Origin: Alkalihalobacterium elongatum
GTDB lineage: Bacteria; Bacillota; Bacilli; Bacillales; Bacillaceae_F
Reading direction: 5' to 3'
Length of the DNA: 64,000 nt
Assembly (NCBI RefSeq): GCF_019024285.1
Contig: NZ_WMKZ01000005.1
Span: forward strand, 94,773 to 158,772
Position 1 is the stretch's first letter, and each line of letters starts with the position of its first letter. Below, one piece after another: positions 1-7,548 of the stretch. The notes beneath the pieces are model-generated. The model saw only the letters and a program-made list of their open reading frames with translations, was not told the origin of the DNA and ran no database searches. The position numbers and the translations under genes were made by a program.

Positions 1-70
1 AGATAAAACCAAATCGCTTGTAATCTTCAACTTTTCCCTTTATTTCACGAATTTTCTTGTTATCATCCAT
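1..70 (-). CDS. YrhC-like small membrane protein, N-terminus only (cut by window edge)
   Basis: An ATG at 70-68 is preceded on the minus strand by GGGAGG at good spacing, and the reading frame is open to the window edge. The visible 23 residues are charged and then reach the segment DYKRFGFI, which resembles the start of the YrhC family of short two-helix membrane proteins. In B. subtilis yrhC lies downstream of mtnN in the methionine-to-cysteine cluster, and here the fragment lies 153 bases downstream of mtnN on the same strand. The family call rests on a short stretch plus position. Confidence 0.5.
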   Translation of the reverse strand, partial: MDDNKKIREIKGKVEDYKRFGFI

Positions 71-223
71 GTTTACATTCCTCCCTACTAACACTCTTCT
101 ATTCTAGCATAGAAAAGTGTTAACAAGAGGATGTAACTGTTGTTACTAGAGGGATATATAGGATATTGAAAGCAAATTGGTATAGCCTTTATGTATGAGA
201 ACTTACCTTGAAAATACTTATTG

Positions 224-919
224 TTATTTTTTAAGTTGTTCTACAATAAGTAAAACGAGGTTTGCAGAGTTCACGGATGCTGTTTCTAAAAACTGATCGT
301 ACGAAACTTTCGCATCACTCCCAGCAATATCTGATAGCGAACGAATAATGACAAATGGACAGTCGAACTGGTGACAAACTTGAGCAATTGCACCTGCTTC
401 CATTTCAGCACAATAAGGGTTATTAAAACGTGACCTAATATCTTCAACACGTGCATGGTCACTCATGAATGAATCTCCGGAAACAATTAATCCCTTAACT
501 GAATGAACTCCTACATCATTCGCAGCCTCTTCTGCTATTTCTACTAATTCTGGATTTGGAGAATAGAAAGCTGGCATTCTTGGGACTTGACCGAATTCAT
601 AGCCGAATACCGTTGCATCTACATCGTTATAGCGTACTTCTGTTGAGATGACAATATCTCCAACTTTTAATCCTTCATGGAAGCCGCCTGCAGATCCAGT
701 ATTAATAATTTTTTCAACATTATATAGCTGAATAAGTAAAGTCGTTCCGATTGCTGCATTTACTTTTCCAATACCTGATTTTAATAAAACAACATCAAGA
801 CCATTTAAATTTCCTTCGTGAAATTCACAGCCTGCAATCGTTTTATCCACACGATTGTCTAATTTACTTTTTAATAATTCTACTTCCTCATCCATTGCAC
901 CAATTATTCCAATTCTCAT
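224..919 (-). CDS. mtnN: 5'-methylthioadenosine/S-adenosylhomocysteine nucleosidase
   Basis: Hydrolyses methylthioadenosine and S-adenosylhomocysteine to adenine and the thio-ribose product, a cytosolic step of methionine recycling. The protein starts [13 protein letters not shown], as typical for the family, and carries the nucleoside phosphorylase-like fold with [16 protein letters not shown], the substrate region [12 protein letters not shown] and SLSDIAG near the end with the catalytic Asp. The frame stays open upstream to 943, but the ATG at 919 has AAAGGAAG just ahead and gives 231 residues, the B. subtilis length. A YrhC-like gene follows; in B. subtilis this cluster recycles SAM by-products towards cysteine. 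Confidence 0.95.
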   Translation of the reverse strand: MRIGIIGAMDEEVELLKSKLDNRVDKTIAGCEFHEGNLNGLDVVLLKSGIGKVNAAIGTTLLIQLYNVEKIINTGSAGGFHEGLKVGDIVISTEVRYNDVDATVFGYEFGQVPRMPAFYSPNPELVEIAEEAANDVGVHSVKGLIVSGDSFMSDHARVEDIRSRFNNPYCAEMEAGAIAQVCHQFDCPFVIIRSLSDIAGSDAKVSYDQFLETASVNSANLVLLIVEQLKK

Positions 920-1040
920 TAAAATCTTCCTTTCATCCATCATTTACTTCAACATTTTTCCTTACATCGCAGTAAAGTATACAATTTCCAATGTTCTTGG
1001 TATATTATAACTGAAATTTGATTAAAAGGGAGAAATAACA

Positions 1041-1250
1041 ATGCAAATTCATTTAGATACTATTGAAGATAAAGTTGAATGTTTCGAAGCAAGAAGCTTA
1101 AAAGAATTAGAAAAGAAAATTAATGAGCAAATAGATAACAATAAAGTCCTTATGCTACAAGTTCATCATATTCAACATCATGTATACATTGATCAAAAAA
1201 CATCTTTACCCATCTATACAGCTGTTGTACATTTTAAAGCTAAAAAATAG
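1041..1250 (+). CDS. yrzA: DUF2536 family small protein (YrzA-like)
   Basis: A 69-residue soluble protein of unknown function, on the strand opposite to its neighbours. The sequence, with the pattern DxIxDKVExFEA, LxELEKKIxxQIxNNK and a C-terminal YTAVVHFKAK strand, matches the DUF2536/YrzA proteins found beside mtnN in bacilli. GGGAG lies 9 bases ahead of the ATG. A strong hairpin follows the stop at 1262-1297. It is transcribed divergently from mtnN, with about 120 bases between them for both promoters. No enzymatic motif, signal peptide or membrane segment is visible. Confidence 0.8.
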   Translation: MQIHLDTIEDKVECFEARSLKELEKKINEQIDNNKVLMLQVHHIQHHVYIDQKTSLPIYTAVVHFKAKK

Positions 1251-1261
1251 TTAGTCATTAA

Positions 1262-1297
1262 GAAGGCCCCACACCATTTAGAATGGGCGGGGCCTTC
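1262..1297. terminator. Bidirectional terminator between yrzA and yrrS
   Basis: GAAGGCCCC at 1262-1270 pairs perfectly with GGGGCCTTC at 1289-1297 around an 18-base loop. It lies between the converging yrzA and yrrS stops and is followed by a moderately T-rich stretch on each strand. Confidence 0.8.
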
Positions 1298-1325
1298 ATT
1301 TATTGTTACATGTTATTTTAAGGGA

Positions 1326-1928
1326 TTATAAATATGGATTTGAAGACAATTGGATAACTTCTACAGGTCTCCAGCCACGATCTGTTACCCACTCGATCCT
1401 AACTCGATAAGGCGTATTTTTATTTGCTGGATCACTTACGGTTCCAACTGCGCTCATCGGATCGCCACCGTTTTCAATTCGCCAGATAATGATATCATCA
1501 CCTAAGCCTGTTGCGTATTGAATAGCATGCGTCATTTCTTTCCAGTTTACATGGTCCTTTGAAAAGTTGATTTCAAATGGTTCGCTTTGAACAGTACCAA
1601 TTGGCATCCATTCGCCTTCGAATAACTCTTCTTCCGTTCTTTCTTCATCTTCTTCTCTAGCTTCTTCATTTTCCACTTCTTCTTGAGAAGATTCAATTTC
1701 TCTATCATTTTCTATAGTTTGGCTAGTTTCTTCACTTTGATCCTCTTGTTGATCTTGTTCTTCTTGTTGTTCCTGTTCATTATCAGCAATCACTTCTTCG
1801 CTACCAGAGGTAAAGAATAATTGCACAGCAACGTATATAATTAGGATAGCTACAATCCCGATTGCTACGTTGTATAACCGGTTTAAACGGCGTTTTTTAC
1901 GTTGATCATATCGAGTTGAGTAGTTCAT
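1326..1928 (-). CDS. yrrS: YrrS family protein (DUF1510), membrane-anchored
   Basis: Single-pass membrane protein of unknown role. A short basic N-terminus (DQRKKRRLNRLY) is followed by one membrane helix (about residues 19-40), a very acidic Glu/Gln-rich linker (about 45-105), and a C-terminal DUF1510 domain (WMPIGT..., VGTVSDPAN, RGWRPVEV). Its arrangement suggests the C-terminal domain lies outside the membrane. ATG at 1928 follows AAGGAGAG; the longer open frame to 1973 has no ribosome site. 200 residues. In B. subtilis yrrS lies next to the penicillin-binding protein gene pbpI and near greA; here pbpI is absent and a transporter and an L,D-transpeptidase lie in between. Confidence 0.85.
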   Translation of the reverse strand: MNYSTRYDQRKKRRLNRLYNVAIGIVAILIIYVAVQLFFTSGSEEVIADNEQEQQEEQDQQEDQSEETSQTIENDREIESSQEEVENEEAREEDEERTEEELFEGEWMPIGTVQSEPFEINFSKDHVNWKEMTHAIQYATGLGDDIIIWRIENGGDPMSAVGTVSDPANKNTPYRVRIEWVTDRGWRPVEVIQLSSNPYL

Positions 1929-2017
1929 TAACGATCTCTCCTTCCCAATTTCAAACCTAATACTACCATGCAACTTATTAGATTCCTAGTTATTTTACTA
2001 CTATTTCTTCAACGTTA

Positions 2018-3190
2018 CTAGTAATTTATGAGCCTGGCTGGGGCTTTTTCCTGAAAATTTTCATAAATAGCTATCTGTGGTCTACTCTCACCGATAGCTA
2101 ATCTTAATTGTTCCTCATTGATATCATCTGAACCTACAGAACCAAAGCTTGTAAAAGTTGGTCGACTTCTATGATAGGACCATCCCCCATAATCAACTCC
2201 AAAATCAGGCCCGAAAAATCTATATAAAGGGTCATCCTCTGGAATTACAATACTGACACCAAGGTCGTGAAGTAACTTAGGATCGGAAAGATGAGATCCA
2301 GAAAGAACAACCTGATAACGAACCCCGTAAAATTTAGTTCCATTTATATTTTCTTGTTCATACCGCAATTCAATCGATTCAACAGAAATATGTTCGATAA
2401 TTTCTTCTTTTGTATTCAGTGGTGGAGATGACAAAGCAACAGCTGATCCAACTACAGCTGTCATGAGAAGGACGAACGTACTTAAAAATGCCCCTGTCAT
2501 TTGAAACTTCTTGTTCATCTTATAAAAGTTATCATAACTTCGAATAGAAAAGGCAATTGCAAAGACTAGTAGTAATAACGTACTAATGAAAAAGAACTGA
2601 TTTAATAGTGGTTCAATTGTTTGGATAGGTCTCCCAAATATTCTACTCGTTGGCCAACTTATAAACATTGGAATGAATATCGCACCTACAATAAAAATTC
2701 TCCCCACCCAATTAGCCACTTGGGCATCATAGGTAAAATAAAAGAAAAGATAAGAGCTAATAAACAAGAGAATTAATGCGTTCATTAGTAACACAGCGCC
2801 CCCTGTATACCCAATTCCGACAGAATGCCCTAATATCGTTTGAACAAAGAATAATGTCCCGAAAGTAACTGCGTTAATACTAAGGACAATAATTAAGGCC
2901 GAACTAAATTTAGCTAGTACTATTACCTTTATTGGAATCGGCAACTGCCACATTCGTTTATCGACTCCGCTCAACTTCTCAGTGTTACAAATATGGGTTA
3001 CCAGACCGTAGCTCATTAAAGTATTAAACAACACAATAAAAAAGATAATTCCACTTAAATCATTATATTGAAATCCTCCCATACTACTAATATACCAAGT
3101 GATAAAAAGTTGAAAAAATATCGTTATTGGTATAAATATCATGGAAATATTTTTTAAAGATAGTAGATCTTTTTTAATCAAGGATTGCAT
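2018..3190 (-). CDS. ABC-2 type transporter permease with large C-terminal soluble domain
   Basis: Membrane partner of the ATPase encoded just upstream; the two genes overlap by 17 bases. About six membrane helices span residues 15-255, and a non-membrane domain of roughly 130 residues follows (about 258-390), rich in charged and aromatic residues with FFGPDFGVDYGGW. The first part resembles BcrB/YtrC-type ABC-2 permeases. The final domain is not one I recognise and is probably outside the cell if the helix count is even. ATG follows AAGGGGG. Cargo is unknown; peptide antibiotics or envelope stress are common for GntR-controlled systems of this layout, which is inference only. Confidence 0.8.
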   Translation of the reverse strand: MQSLIKKDLLSLKNISMIFIPITIFFQLFITWYISSMGGFQYNDLSGIIFFIVLFNTLMSYGLVTHICNTEKLSGVDKRMWQLPIPIKVIVLAKFSSALIIVLSINAVTFGTLFFVQTILGHSVGIGYTGGAVLLMNALILLFISSYLFFYFTYDAQVANWVGRIFIVGAIFIPMFISWPTSRIFGRPIQTIEPLLNQFFFISTLLLLVFAIAFSIRSYDNFYKMNKKFQMTGAFLSTFVLLMTAVVGSAVALSSPPLNTKEEIIEHISVESIELRYEQENINGTKFYGVRYQVVLSGSHLSDPKLLHDLGVSIVIPEDDPLYRFFGPDFGVDYGGWSYHRSRPTFTSFGSVGSDDINEEQLRLAIGESRPQIAIYENFQEKAPARLINY

Positions 3191-4034
3191 GATTCGGCCC
3201 CCTTTCTACTACATAGTATAGAATCTCATCTAGAGTAGCAGGCCGATATTGTGCCTCAAACTGTTCTTCTTGGTCTCTATCAATAATCCCTGTCGTTTCA
3301 TACATACCTTTTTGATAACTATAAATTCCCGTTTTAGGTAAATTCGTTTGGGGGGATACTGTGAAATAAAGATAATTCTCTTTCAACTGCTCTTTTTCTT
3401 CATAAAGCAAAACTTGACCTTCTTTCAAGAAAATAACGTAATCGGCGATTTGTTCAAAGTCAGTTGTGATGTGAGAGGACAGAATAACGGTTTTTTCTCC
3501 TGTTTCAATCCACTGTTGTAACAACATTAACAATTCTTGTCTAGCTACAGGATCTAGGCCTGCTGTTGGCTCGTCTAAAATAAGCACTTTGGGATGGAAG
3601 CATAAAGCTAAGAGCATATTTAGTTTAAGCTTCATGCCTTTAGAGAGATGATGAATTTGCTTTTTGGGCGGTAACTTAAATTCATTTAATAGCCTATCCT
3701 CTAGTTCAATATCCCAATTAGGGTAAAAAGAAGAAACAAAATCGATTGCTTGTTGAACGGTAAAGTAACTATACATATTCATCTCTTCGGACACGTAGCA
3801 GATAGTCTCATTAAAATTCACTCGGTCTTGATCATACGAAATATTTGCAACCTGAACCTCTCCAGACAAAAAAGGTTCAGCATGTGATATTCCTTTTAAA
3901 AGCGTTGTTTTTCCAGCCCCATTTCTTCCTATCACTGCTGTTATGAAGCCTTCCTTAATGTTTAAATCAATTGGGCCCAATTGAAAATCTTTATATGACT
4001 GAACTGCCCTTTTAACCTTAACAACATTACTCAT
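3174..4034 (-). CDS. ABC transporter ATP-binding protein
   Basis: Cytosolic nucleotide-binding subunit of the permease encoded downstream. Walker A is GRNGAGKT at residues 36-43, the signature is LSKGMK (a variant of LSGGQ common in this branch), Walker B is VLILDEPTAG and the switch His lies in SSHITTD. A family-typical extra domain of about 70 residues ends the protein. The ATG follows AAAGGAGG and overlaps the end of the GntR gene by 8 bases, so the three genes form one translationally coupled operon. Closest general relatives are the YtrB/YhcG/BcrA ATPases; the substrate cannot be read from the sequence. Confidence 0.9.
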   Translation of the reverse strand: MSNVVKVKRAVQSYKDFQLGPIDLNIKEGFITAVIGRNGAGKTTLLKGISHAEPFLSGEVQVANISYDQDRVNFNETICYVSEEMNMYSYFTVQQAIDFVSSFYPNWDIELEDRLLNEFKLPPKKQIHHLSKGMKLKLNMLLALCFHPKVLILDEPTAGLDPVARQELLMLLQQWIETGEKTVILSSHITTDFEQIADYVIFLKEGQVLLYEEKEQLKENYLYFTVSPQTNLPKTGIYSYQKGMYETTGIIDRDQEEQFEAQYRPATLDEILYYVVERGPNHAILD

Positions 4035-4407
4035 TGTTTTCCTCCTTTAACCTATGAATAATCGTGACCATCTCATCTAAGGTTAACCCTAAGCTACCAC
4101 CTAAATGAAATAACTTGTTAGCCTCTTCCTCGAATTGCTGTTCTGCTTTTTCTTGTAAGATACTTTTATCTGTTGATTTGACAAATGTTCCTCGACCTGC
4201 ACGTGTATAAATAAACTCTTCTTGTTCTAGCTCTGAATAGGCCCGTTTTACAGTAATTACACTCGTTTGAATGCTTTTAGCGAGTGCTCTAATCGAAGGT
4301 AGTTCTGTGTCCCCTGCTAGTGTTCCATCAATTATTTGTTGTTTAATTTGAACTTTAAGTTGTTTATATAATGGTTCCTTTGATTCATTGGATAGGTGAA
4401 TCCACAT
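4027..4407 (-). CDS. GntR-family regulator (YtrA subfamily)
   Basis: Likely repressor of its own operon with the two ABC genes downstream. The 126-residue length and build are those of the YtrA subfamily: an N-terminal winged helix (PLYKQLKVQIKQQI, LPSIRALAKSI, VITVKRAYSELEQEEFIYT and the wing RAGRGTFV) and a short helical dimerisation tail. ATG at 4407 follows GAGGTGA; the frame opens further upstream but runs through the operator. A perfect 8-3-8 palindrome sits 15 bases ahead of this start, which points to autoregulation relieved by an unknown ligand, often a cell-wall antibiotic in relatives (inference). Confidence 0.88.
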   Translation of the reverse strand: MWIHLSNESKEPLYKQLKVQIKQQIIDGTLAGDTELPSIRALAKSIQTSVITVKRAYSELEQEEFIYTRAGRGTFVKSTDKSILQEKAEQQFEEEANKLFHLGGSLGLTLDEMVTIIHRLKEENNE

Positions 4408-4421
4408 CTTGTCACCTCTAC

Positions 4422-4450
4422 TGTATATAAAGTATATACACAGTATATAC
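4422..4450 (-). promoter_or_regulatory. Palindromic operator of the GntR-ABC operon
   Basis: TGTATATA (4422-4429), AAG, TATATACA (4433-4440) form a perfect inverted repeat, and AGTATATAC is repeated at 4431-4439 and 4442-4450. The site lies directly ahead of the ribosome site of the GntR gene. GntR/YtrA regulators bind such AT-rich palindromes. The TATA-rich core may also contain the -10 element. Binding by this regulator is inferred from position. Confidence 0.7.
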
Positions 4451-4472
4451 CCAATTAAATCCCAATACAAGG

Positions 4473-4496
4473 AAAAAAGCCGCTCTTTAGAGCAGC
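4473..4496 (-). terminator. Minus-strand intrinsic terminator without an adjacent upstream gene
   Basis: On the minus strand GCTGCTC, a four-base loop and GAGCGGC are followed by six T. It would stop transcription heading towards the GntR operon. The next upstream gene on that strand is greA, which has its own terminators, so this one probably stops antisense or read-through transcription below the L,D-transpeptidase gene. Confidence 0.6.
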
Positions 4497-4769
4497 CAAA
4501 ATTTATCTTCCATAAAGTATGTCGTTTTAGTTACTACTTTCATACATTGTAGGAAGTATGACATTTTTGTCGAATGAAGATTAAGACATAGTCCATTTTT
4601 GCTAATTATATCTATCACGCAATCAAAAAGTAGCACTTAAGCTTCAATTTAGAAAATACATGGACCTTTTTGTCAAAAAATGAAGGTTTTTATCAATTTT
4701 TGCGGAATAAATGTTTAGTTTTTTGTAAAACGACGTTAAAGATATTTTTATTAGAGAAGAGGAAGTATT
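4497..4769. other. Intergenic region between divergent GntR operon and L,D-transpeptidase gene
   Basis: Very AT-rich. No coding frame or recognised RNA is seen. It must carry the plus-strand promoter of the L,D-transpeptidase gene, but no convincing pair of -35 and -10 boxes at standard spacing stands out. Confidence 0.4.
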
Positions 4770-5990
4770 GTGTCAAAAAAGTCAAAAGAACATAGTGAAT
4801 TCCTACCCCGTGCAGTCAGACATAAAAAAAAGAAGAAAAAATGGTCTTCATTCATCCTTCTAACAGTTATATTAACGTTAAGTTTAGGTGGAATTACAGC
4901 TGCTGTATTAAACTTAGGCTTAACCCCTCAACTACAAACAGGAGGCTTTGACCAAGAACAGGATCAAGAAGATGATGATCAAAGTGAAAACGAACGAGCA
5001 GATGAACAAAATGAGACAGATGATCCGAGTGAGGAAGTTAATGAAGAGCCGCTAGAGGAGTCGGAGGAGAACAATGATAGCAACGTAAGTGAAGAAGAAA
5101 GACAAGAAAAAGAATTAAATGAAGAAGAACAAGAAACTAACCCAAGTGAAGATAAAGAGCCTCCTAAAGACAGTTCGAAACCTAAAGAAAGTGAAGCTCC
5201 TAGTAAAGAAACGAGTAAACCCATTAATGATGAGAAAACCGATATCGTCATTATTCATGAAGTAGCTCCAAACGAAACTTTATATACTATCACTAAAAAA
5301 TACTATATCAATCCAGATGAGCAGCAATATAAGGTAGCTAAATTGAATAACCTTTCTAACCCTGCTACAGACCTTAAAGTCGGATTAAAATTAAAACTAC
5401 CAGACCCTGACATCATAGCACTCCATAAAGTTGTTCACGGAGATACTCTCTTTAAAATTACAGTTAAGTATTATGGTAATGCAAATAACTTAATGGCACT
5501 TGCTAATTATAATCATATTATTAATCCTTCAACAGATGTTAAAGTTGGAATGACAATACAAATTCCTCATCCTACTTTACTAAAAGAAGTTAAACAACTG
5601 AATGGCTATTCAATAAAAATAAATAAAACCGCTAATACATTAACTGTTTACCTTAATTCTGACATCGTTAGGACCTTTCCTGTTGCTACAGGGAAAACTC
5701 CATCATTAACTCCAGAAGGCACCTTTAAGATTGTAAACAAAGTTGAGAAGCCTTGGTATAATCCGAAAAGTATTCCTGGTGGTGACCCTAGAAATCCATT
5801 AGGGAGTCATTGGCTCGGCCTGAATGTACCTGGAACAAATAACTATATTTACGGTATTCACGGAACGAATGATCCTTCTTCTATAGGTAAACACATTAGT
5901 CTGGGCTGTATTCGAATGCATAACGAGGATGTTTTATGGATGTACAACACTATTCCACTACAAACACCAGTTTATATCTTTAGTGAATAA
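4770..5990 (+). CDS. Membrane-anchored L,D-transpeptidase with two LysM domains
   Basis: Envelope enzyme expected to act on peptidoglycan stems. Order: basic cytosolic tail with KKKKKK, one membrane helix (about 27-48), a Glu/Asp/Ser-rich linker (about 55-155), LysM (about 160-207), a second LysM (about 213-262), and a YkuD catalytic domain (about 275-406). The active site is IHGTNDPSS followed by SLGCIRMHN, with catalytic Cys380 and His364; the usual His before GC is Leu here. Start is GTG at 4770 behind AAGAGGAAG. The acidic linker is compositionally extreme and probably spans the wall. L,D-transpeptidases of this build occur in many bacilli; whether it works in vegetative cells or spores cannot be read from sequence. 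Confidence 0.9.
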   Translation: MSKKSKEHSEFLPRAVRHKKKKKKWSSFILLTVILTLSLGGITAAVLNLGLTPQLQTGGFDQEQDQEDDDQSENERADEQNETDDPSEEVNEEPLEESEENNDSNVSEEERQEKELNEEEQETNPSEDKEPPKDSSKPKESEAPSKETSKPINDEKTDIVIIHEVAPNETLYTITKKYYINPDEQQYKVAKLNNLSNPATDLKVGLKLKLPDPDIIALHKVVHGDTLFKITVKYYGNANNLMALANYNHIINPSTDVKVGMTIQIPHPTLLKEVKQLNGYSIKINKTANTLTVYLNSDIVRTFPVATGKTPSLTPEGTFKIVNKVEKPWYNPKSIPGGDPRNPLGSHWLGLNVPGTNNYIYGIHGTNDPSSIGKHISLGCIRMHNEDVLWMYNTIPLQTPVYIFSE

Positions 5991-6027
5991 TCTTCTTATA
6001 CCTTTTAATCTAATCAAAAAAAACCAA

Positions 6028-6059
6028 CATCATTTGGAAAACCTCTTATCCAAATGATG
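6028..6059 (-). terminator. Hairpin with minus-strand T-run
   Basis: CATCATTTGG at 6028-6037 pairs with CCAAATGATG at 6050-6059, and on the minus strand a run of eight T follows. On the plus strand it could close the L,D-transpeptidase transcript only weakly because no T-run follows. Confidence 0.6.
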
Positions 6060-6076
6060 ATAGCTATTGGACCGTT

Positions 6077-6115
6077 ACCAAGCGGTAGCTTGGTTCTTCA
6101 CGCTTTAGCGTGAAG
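6077..6115. repeat. Pair of tight hairpins
   Basis: ACCAAGC/GCTTGGT (6077-6094, four-base loop) and CTTCACGC/GCGTGAAG (6096-6115, four-base loop) stand back to back between the L,D-transpeptidase gene and greA. The second is followed by CTTTTG on the plus strand, so it may act as a plus-strand terminator. Tandem small palindromes like these are typical of dispersed intergenic elements. Confidence 0.55.
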
Positions 6116-6170
6116 CTTTTGAACATAAGTTTATGAGAATTGCCTTGAGAGAAGAAAGGGCCATTCAAAA

Positions 6171-6197
6171 AAGAACTGCTCAATATGAACAGTTCTT
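6171..6197. terminator. Terminator of greA (bidirectional form)
   Basis: AAGAACTG at 6171-6178 pairs with CAGTTCTT at 6190-6197. T-runs follow on both strands. It lies 12 bases past the greA stop. Confidence 0.85.
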
Positions 6198-6208
6198 TTT
6201 GTTTATAT

Positions 6209-6685
6209 TTATTTAACTTCTAAAATTTTAACTTCCATTTCGCCAGCAGGTGTATTAACTGTTACTTTATCACCAACTGATTTTCCAAGAAGGCTTTGAG
6301 CCATTGGAGAGTCGTTAGAGATCTTGCCTTCAAAAGGATCAGATTCCGCACTACCAACGATAGTATATTCTTCTTCGTCACCTTCTGGAAGTTCAACGAA
6401 GCGAACTGTTTTTCCTAATGAAACGACAGAGCTATTTGTTTGATCATCTTTAATGATTACCGCATCACGGATCATTTTTTCTAAAGTTGAAATACGTCCT
6501 TCAACAAATGCTTGCTCTTCTTTTGCTGAATCGTACTCAGAGTTCTCTGAAAGATCTCCAAAGCTACGAGCGATTTTGATACGCTCTACAACTTCTTTAC
6601 GCTTTTCTGTTTTTAAATACTCTAATTCTTCTTCTAATTTTTGTTTCCCTTCAAGGGTCATATAATGTGTTTTTTCTTCAGCCAT
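6209..6685 (-). CDS. greA: Transcription elongation factor GreA
   Basis: Rescues backtracked RNA polymerase by stimulating cleavage of the transcript 3' end. The N-terminal antiparallel coiled coil (about 10-80) includes [20 protein letters not shown], with the acidic tip residues that reach the polymerase active site, and the C-terminal FKBP-like domain ends in [18 protein letters not shown] at 6685 follows AGAGGAG, giving 158 residues; an upstream GTG overlaps the ribosome site. Monocistronic, with terminators on both sides. In B. subtilis greA is at the same position. Confidence 0.95.
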   Translation of the reverse strand: MAEEKTHYMTLEGKQKLEEELEYLKTEKRKEVVERIKIARSFGDLSENSEYDSAKEEQAFVEGRISTLEKMIRDAVIIKDDQTNSSVVSLGKTVRFVELPEGDEEEYTIVGSAESDPFEGKISNDSPMAQSLLGKSVGDKVTVNTPAGEMEVKILEVK

Positions 6686-6760
6686 GACGTTCACTCCTCT
6701 TTCCTACAACAAAAGTAAATTACTTTATGAAATAATTCTTTTAGAAAATAAGGCTATGTA

Positions 6761-6795
6761 AAAGAAAAGCAAGGTATATCACCTCGCTTTTCTTT
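6761..6795 (-). terminator. Terminator of the trmR-trhP1-trhP2-udk operon
   Basis: AAAGAAAAGC and AGGT pair with ACCT and GCTTTTCTTT (6781-6795) with one bulged base on each side. The minus strand continues into TTTTAC. It lies about 105 bases below the udk stop. Confidence 0.75.
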
Positions 6796-6900
6796 ATCCC
6801 ATTAGGTCTTTAAAGCCTCTTTAAAGATACTTATAGTATAAACAAAAACAACGTATCCTGCTATGCTGATATGATAAGTTTTTACTTTTTTTTCTTGTTT

Positions 6901-7548
6901 TTACTGTTTCTTCGTTAGAAACGACTGGGCTTCAACAATAGATCGAATTTTTGTAGCCATTAAATCGATTGCGACTCTATTTTGTCCACCTTCAGGAATA
7001 ATAATATCTGCATACCTCTTTGTTGGTTCGATAAATTGTAGATGCATTGGTCTTACTACAGTTGTGTATTGTTCAACAACTGAATCCAACGTTCTCCCTC
7101 TGTCTTGAATGTCCCTCGCTAATCTTCGTAAAATTCGAATATCGGCATCTGTATCAACAAATACTTTAATATCCATAAGATCACGAAGACGCTTGTCTTC
7201 TAAGATGAGTATTCCTTCGAGGATAATAACATCCTTTGGAAAAACTGGAATAACTGTATCTGACCTCGTATGCTGGGCATAGTCATATACTGGGACTTCA
7301 ATGGACTCGCCGTCTAAAAGCATTTGCAAATGTTTCATTAGAAGTTCATTATCAAATGCTAGCGGGTGATCGTAATTCGTATTTAGTCTATCTTCAAAGG
7401 ATAAGTGACTTTGATCTTTATAATATGCATCTTGTTCAATTAATACTATAGATTTTTCACTAAATTGGTGAAATATTTCTTTTGCAACGGTGGTTTTACC
7501 AGAGCCCGTTCCTCCTGCGACACCAATTATAATTGGTTTTTGTTTCAT
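6901..7548 (-). CDS. udk: Uridine kinase
   Basis: Phosphorylates uridine and cytidine in the pyrimidine salvage pathway, in the cytosol. The P-loop is GGTGSGKTT at residues 12-20; [13 protein letters not shown] substrate residues appear as [12 protein letters not shown], followed by NYDHPLAFD and the base-contacting YDYAQHTR. 215 residues, close to B. subtilis Udk. The ATG shares one base with the stop codon of trhP2, so translation is coupled, and the gene ends the tRNA-modification operon as in B. subtilis. Confidence 0.95.
   Translation of the reverse strand: MKQKPIIIGVAGGTGSGKTTVAKEIFHQFSEKSIVLIEQDAYYKDQSHLSFEDRLNTNYDHPLAFDNELLMKHLQMLLDGESIEVPVYDYAQHTRSDTVIPVFPKDVIILEGILILEDKRLRDLMDIKVFVDTDADIRILRRLARDIQDRGRTLDSVVEQYTTVVRPMHLQFIEPTKRYADIIIPEGGQNRVAIDLMATKIRSIVEAQSFLTKKQ

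Noticed and set aside
4979..5251. Open minus-strand frame opposite the acidic linker of the L,D-transpeptidase
   Set aside because: Ser/Leu-rich mirror of a Glu/Ser-rich coding stretch, without ribosome site.
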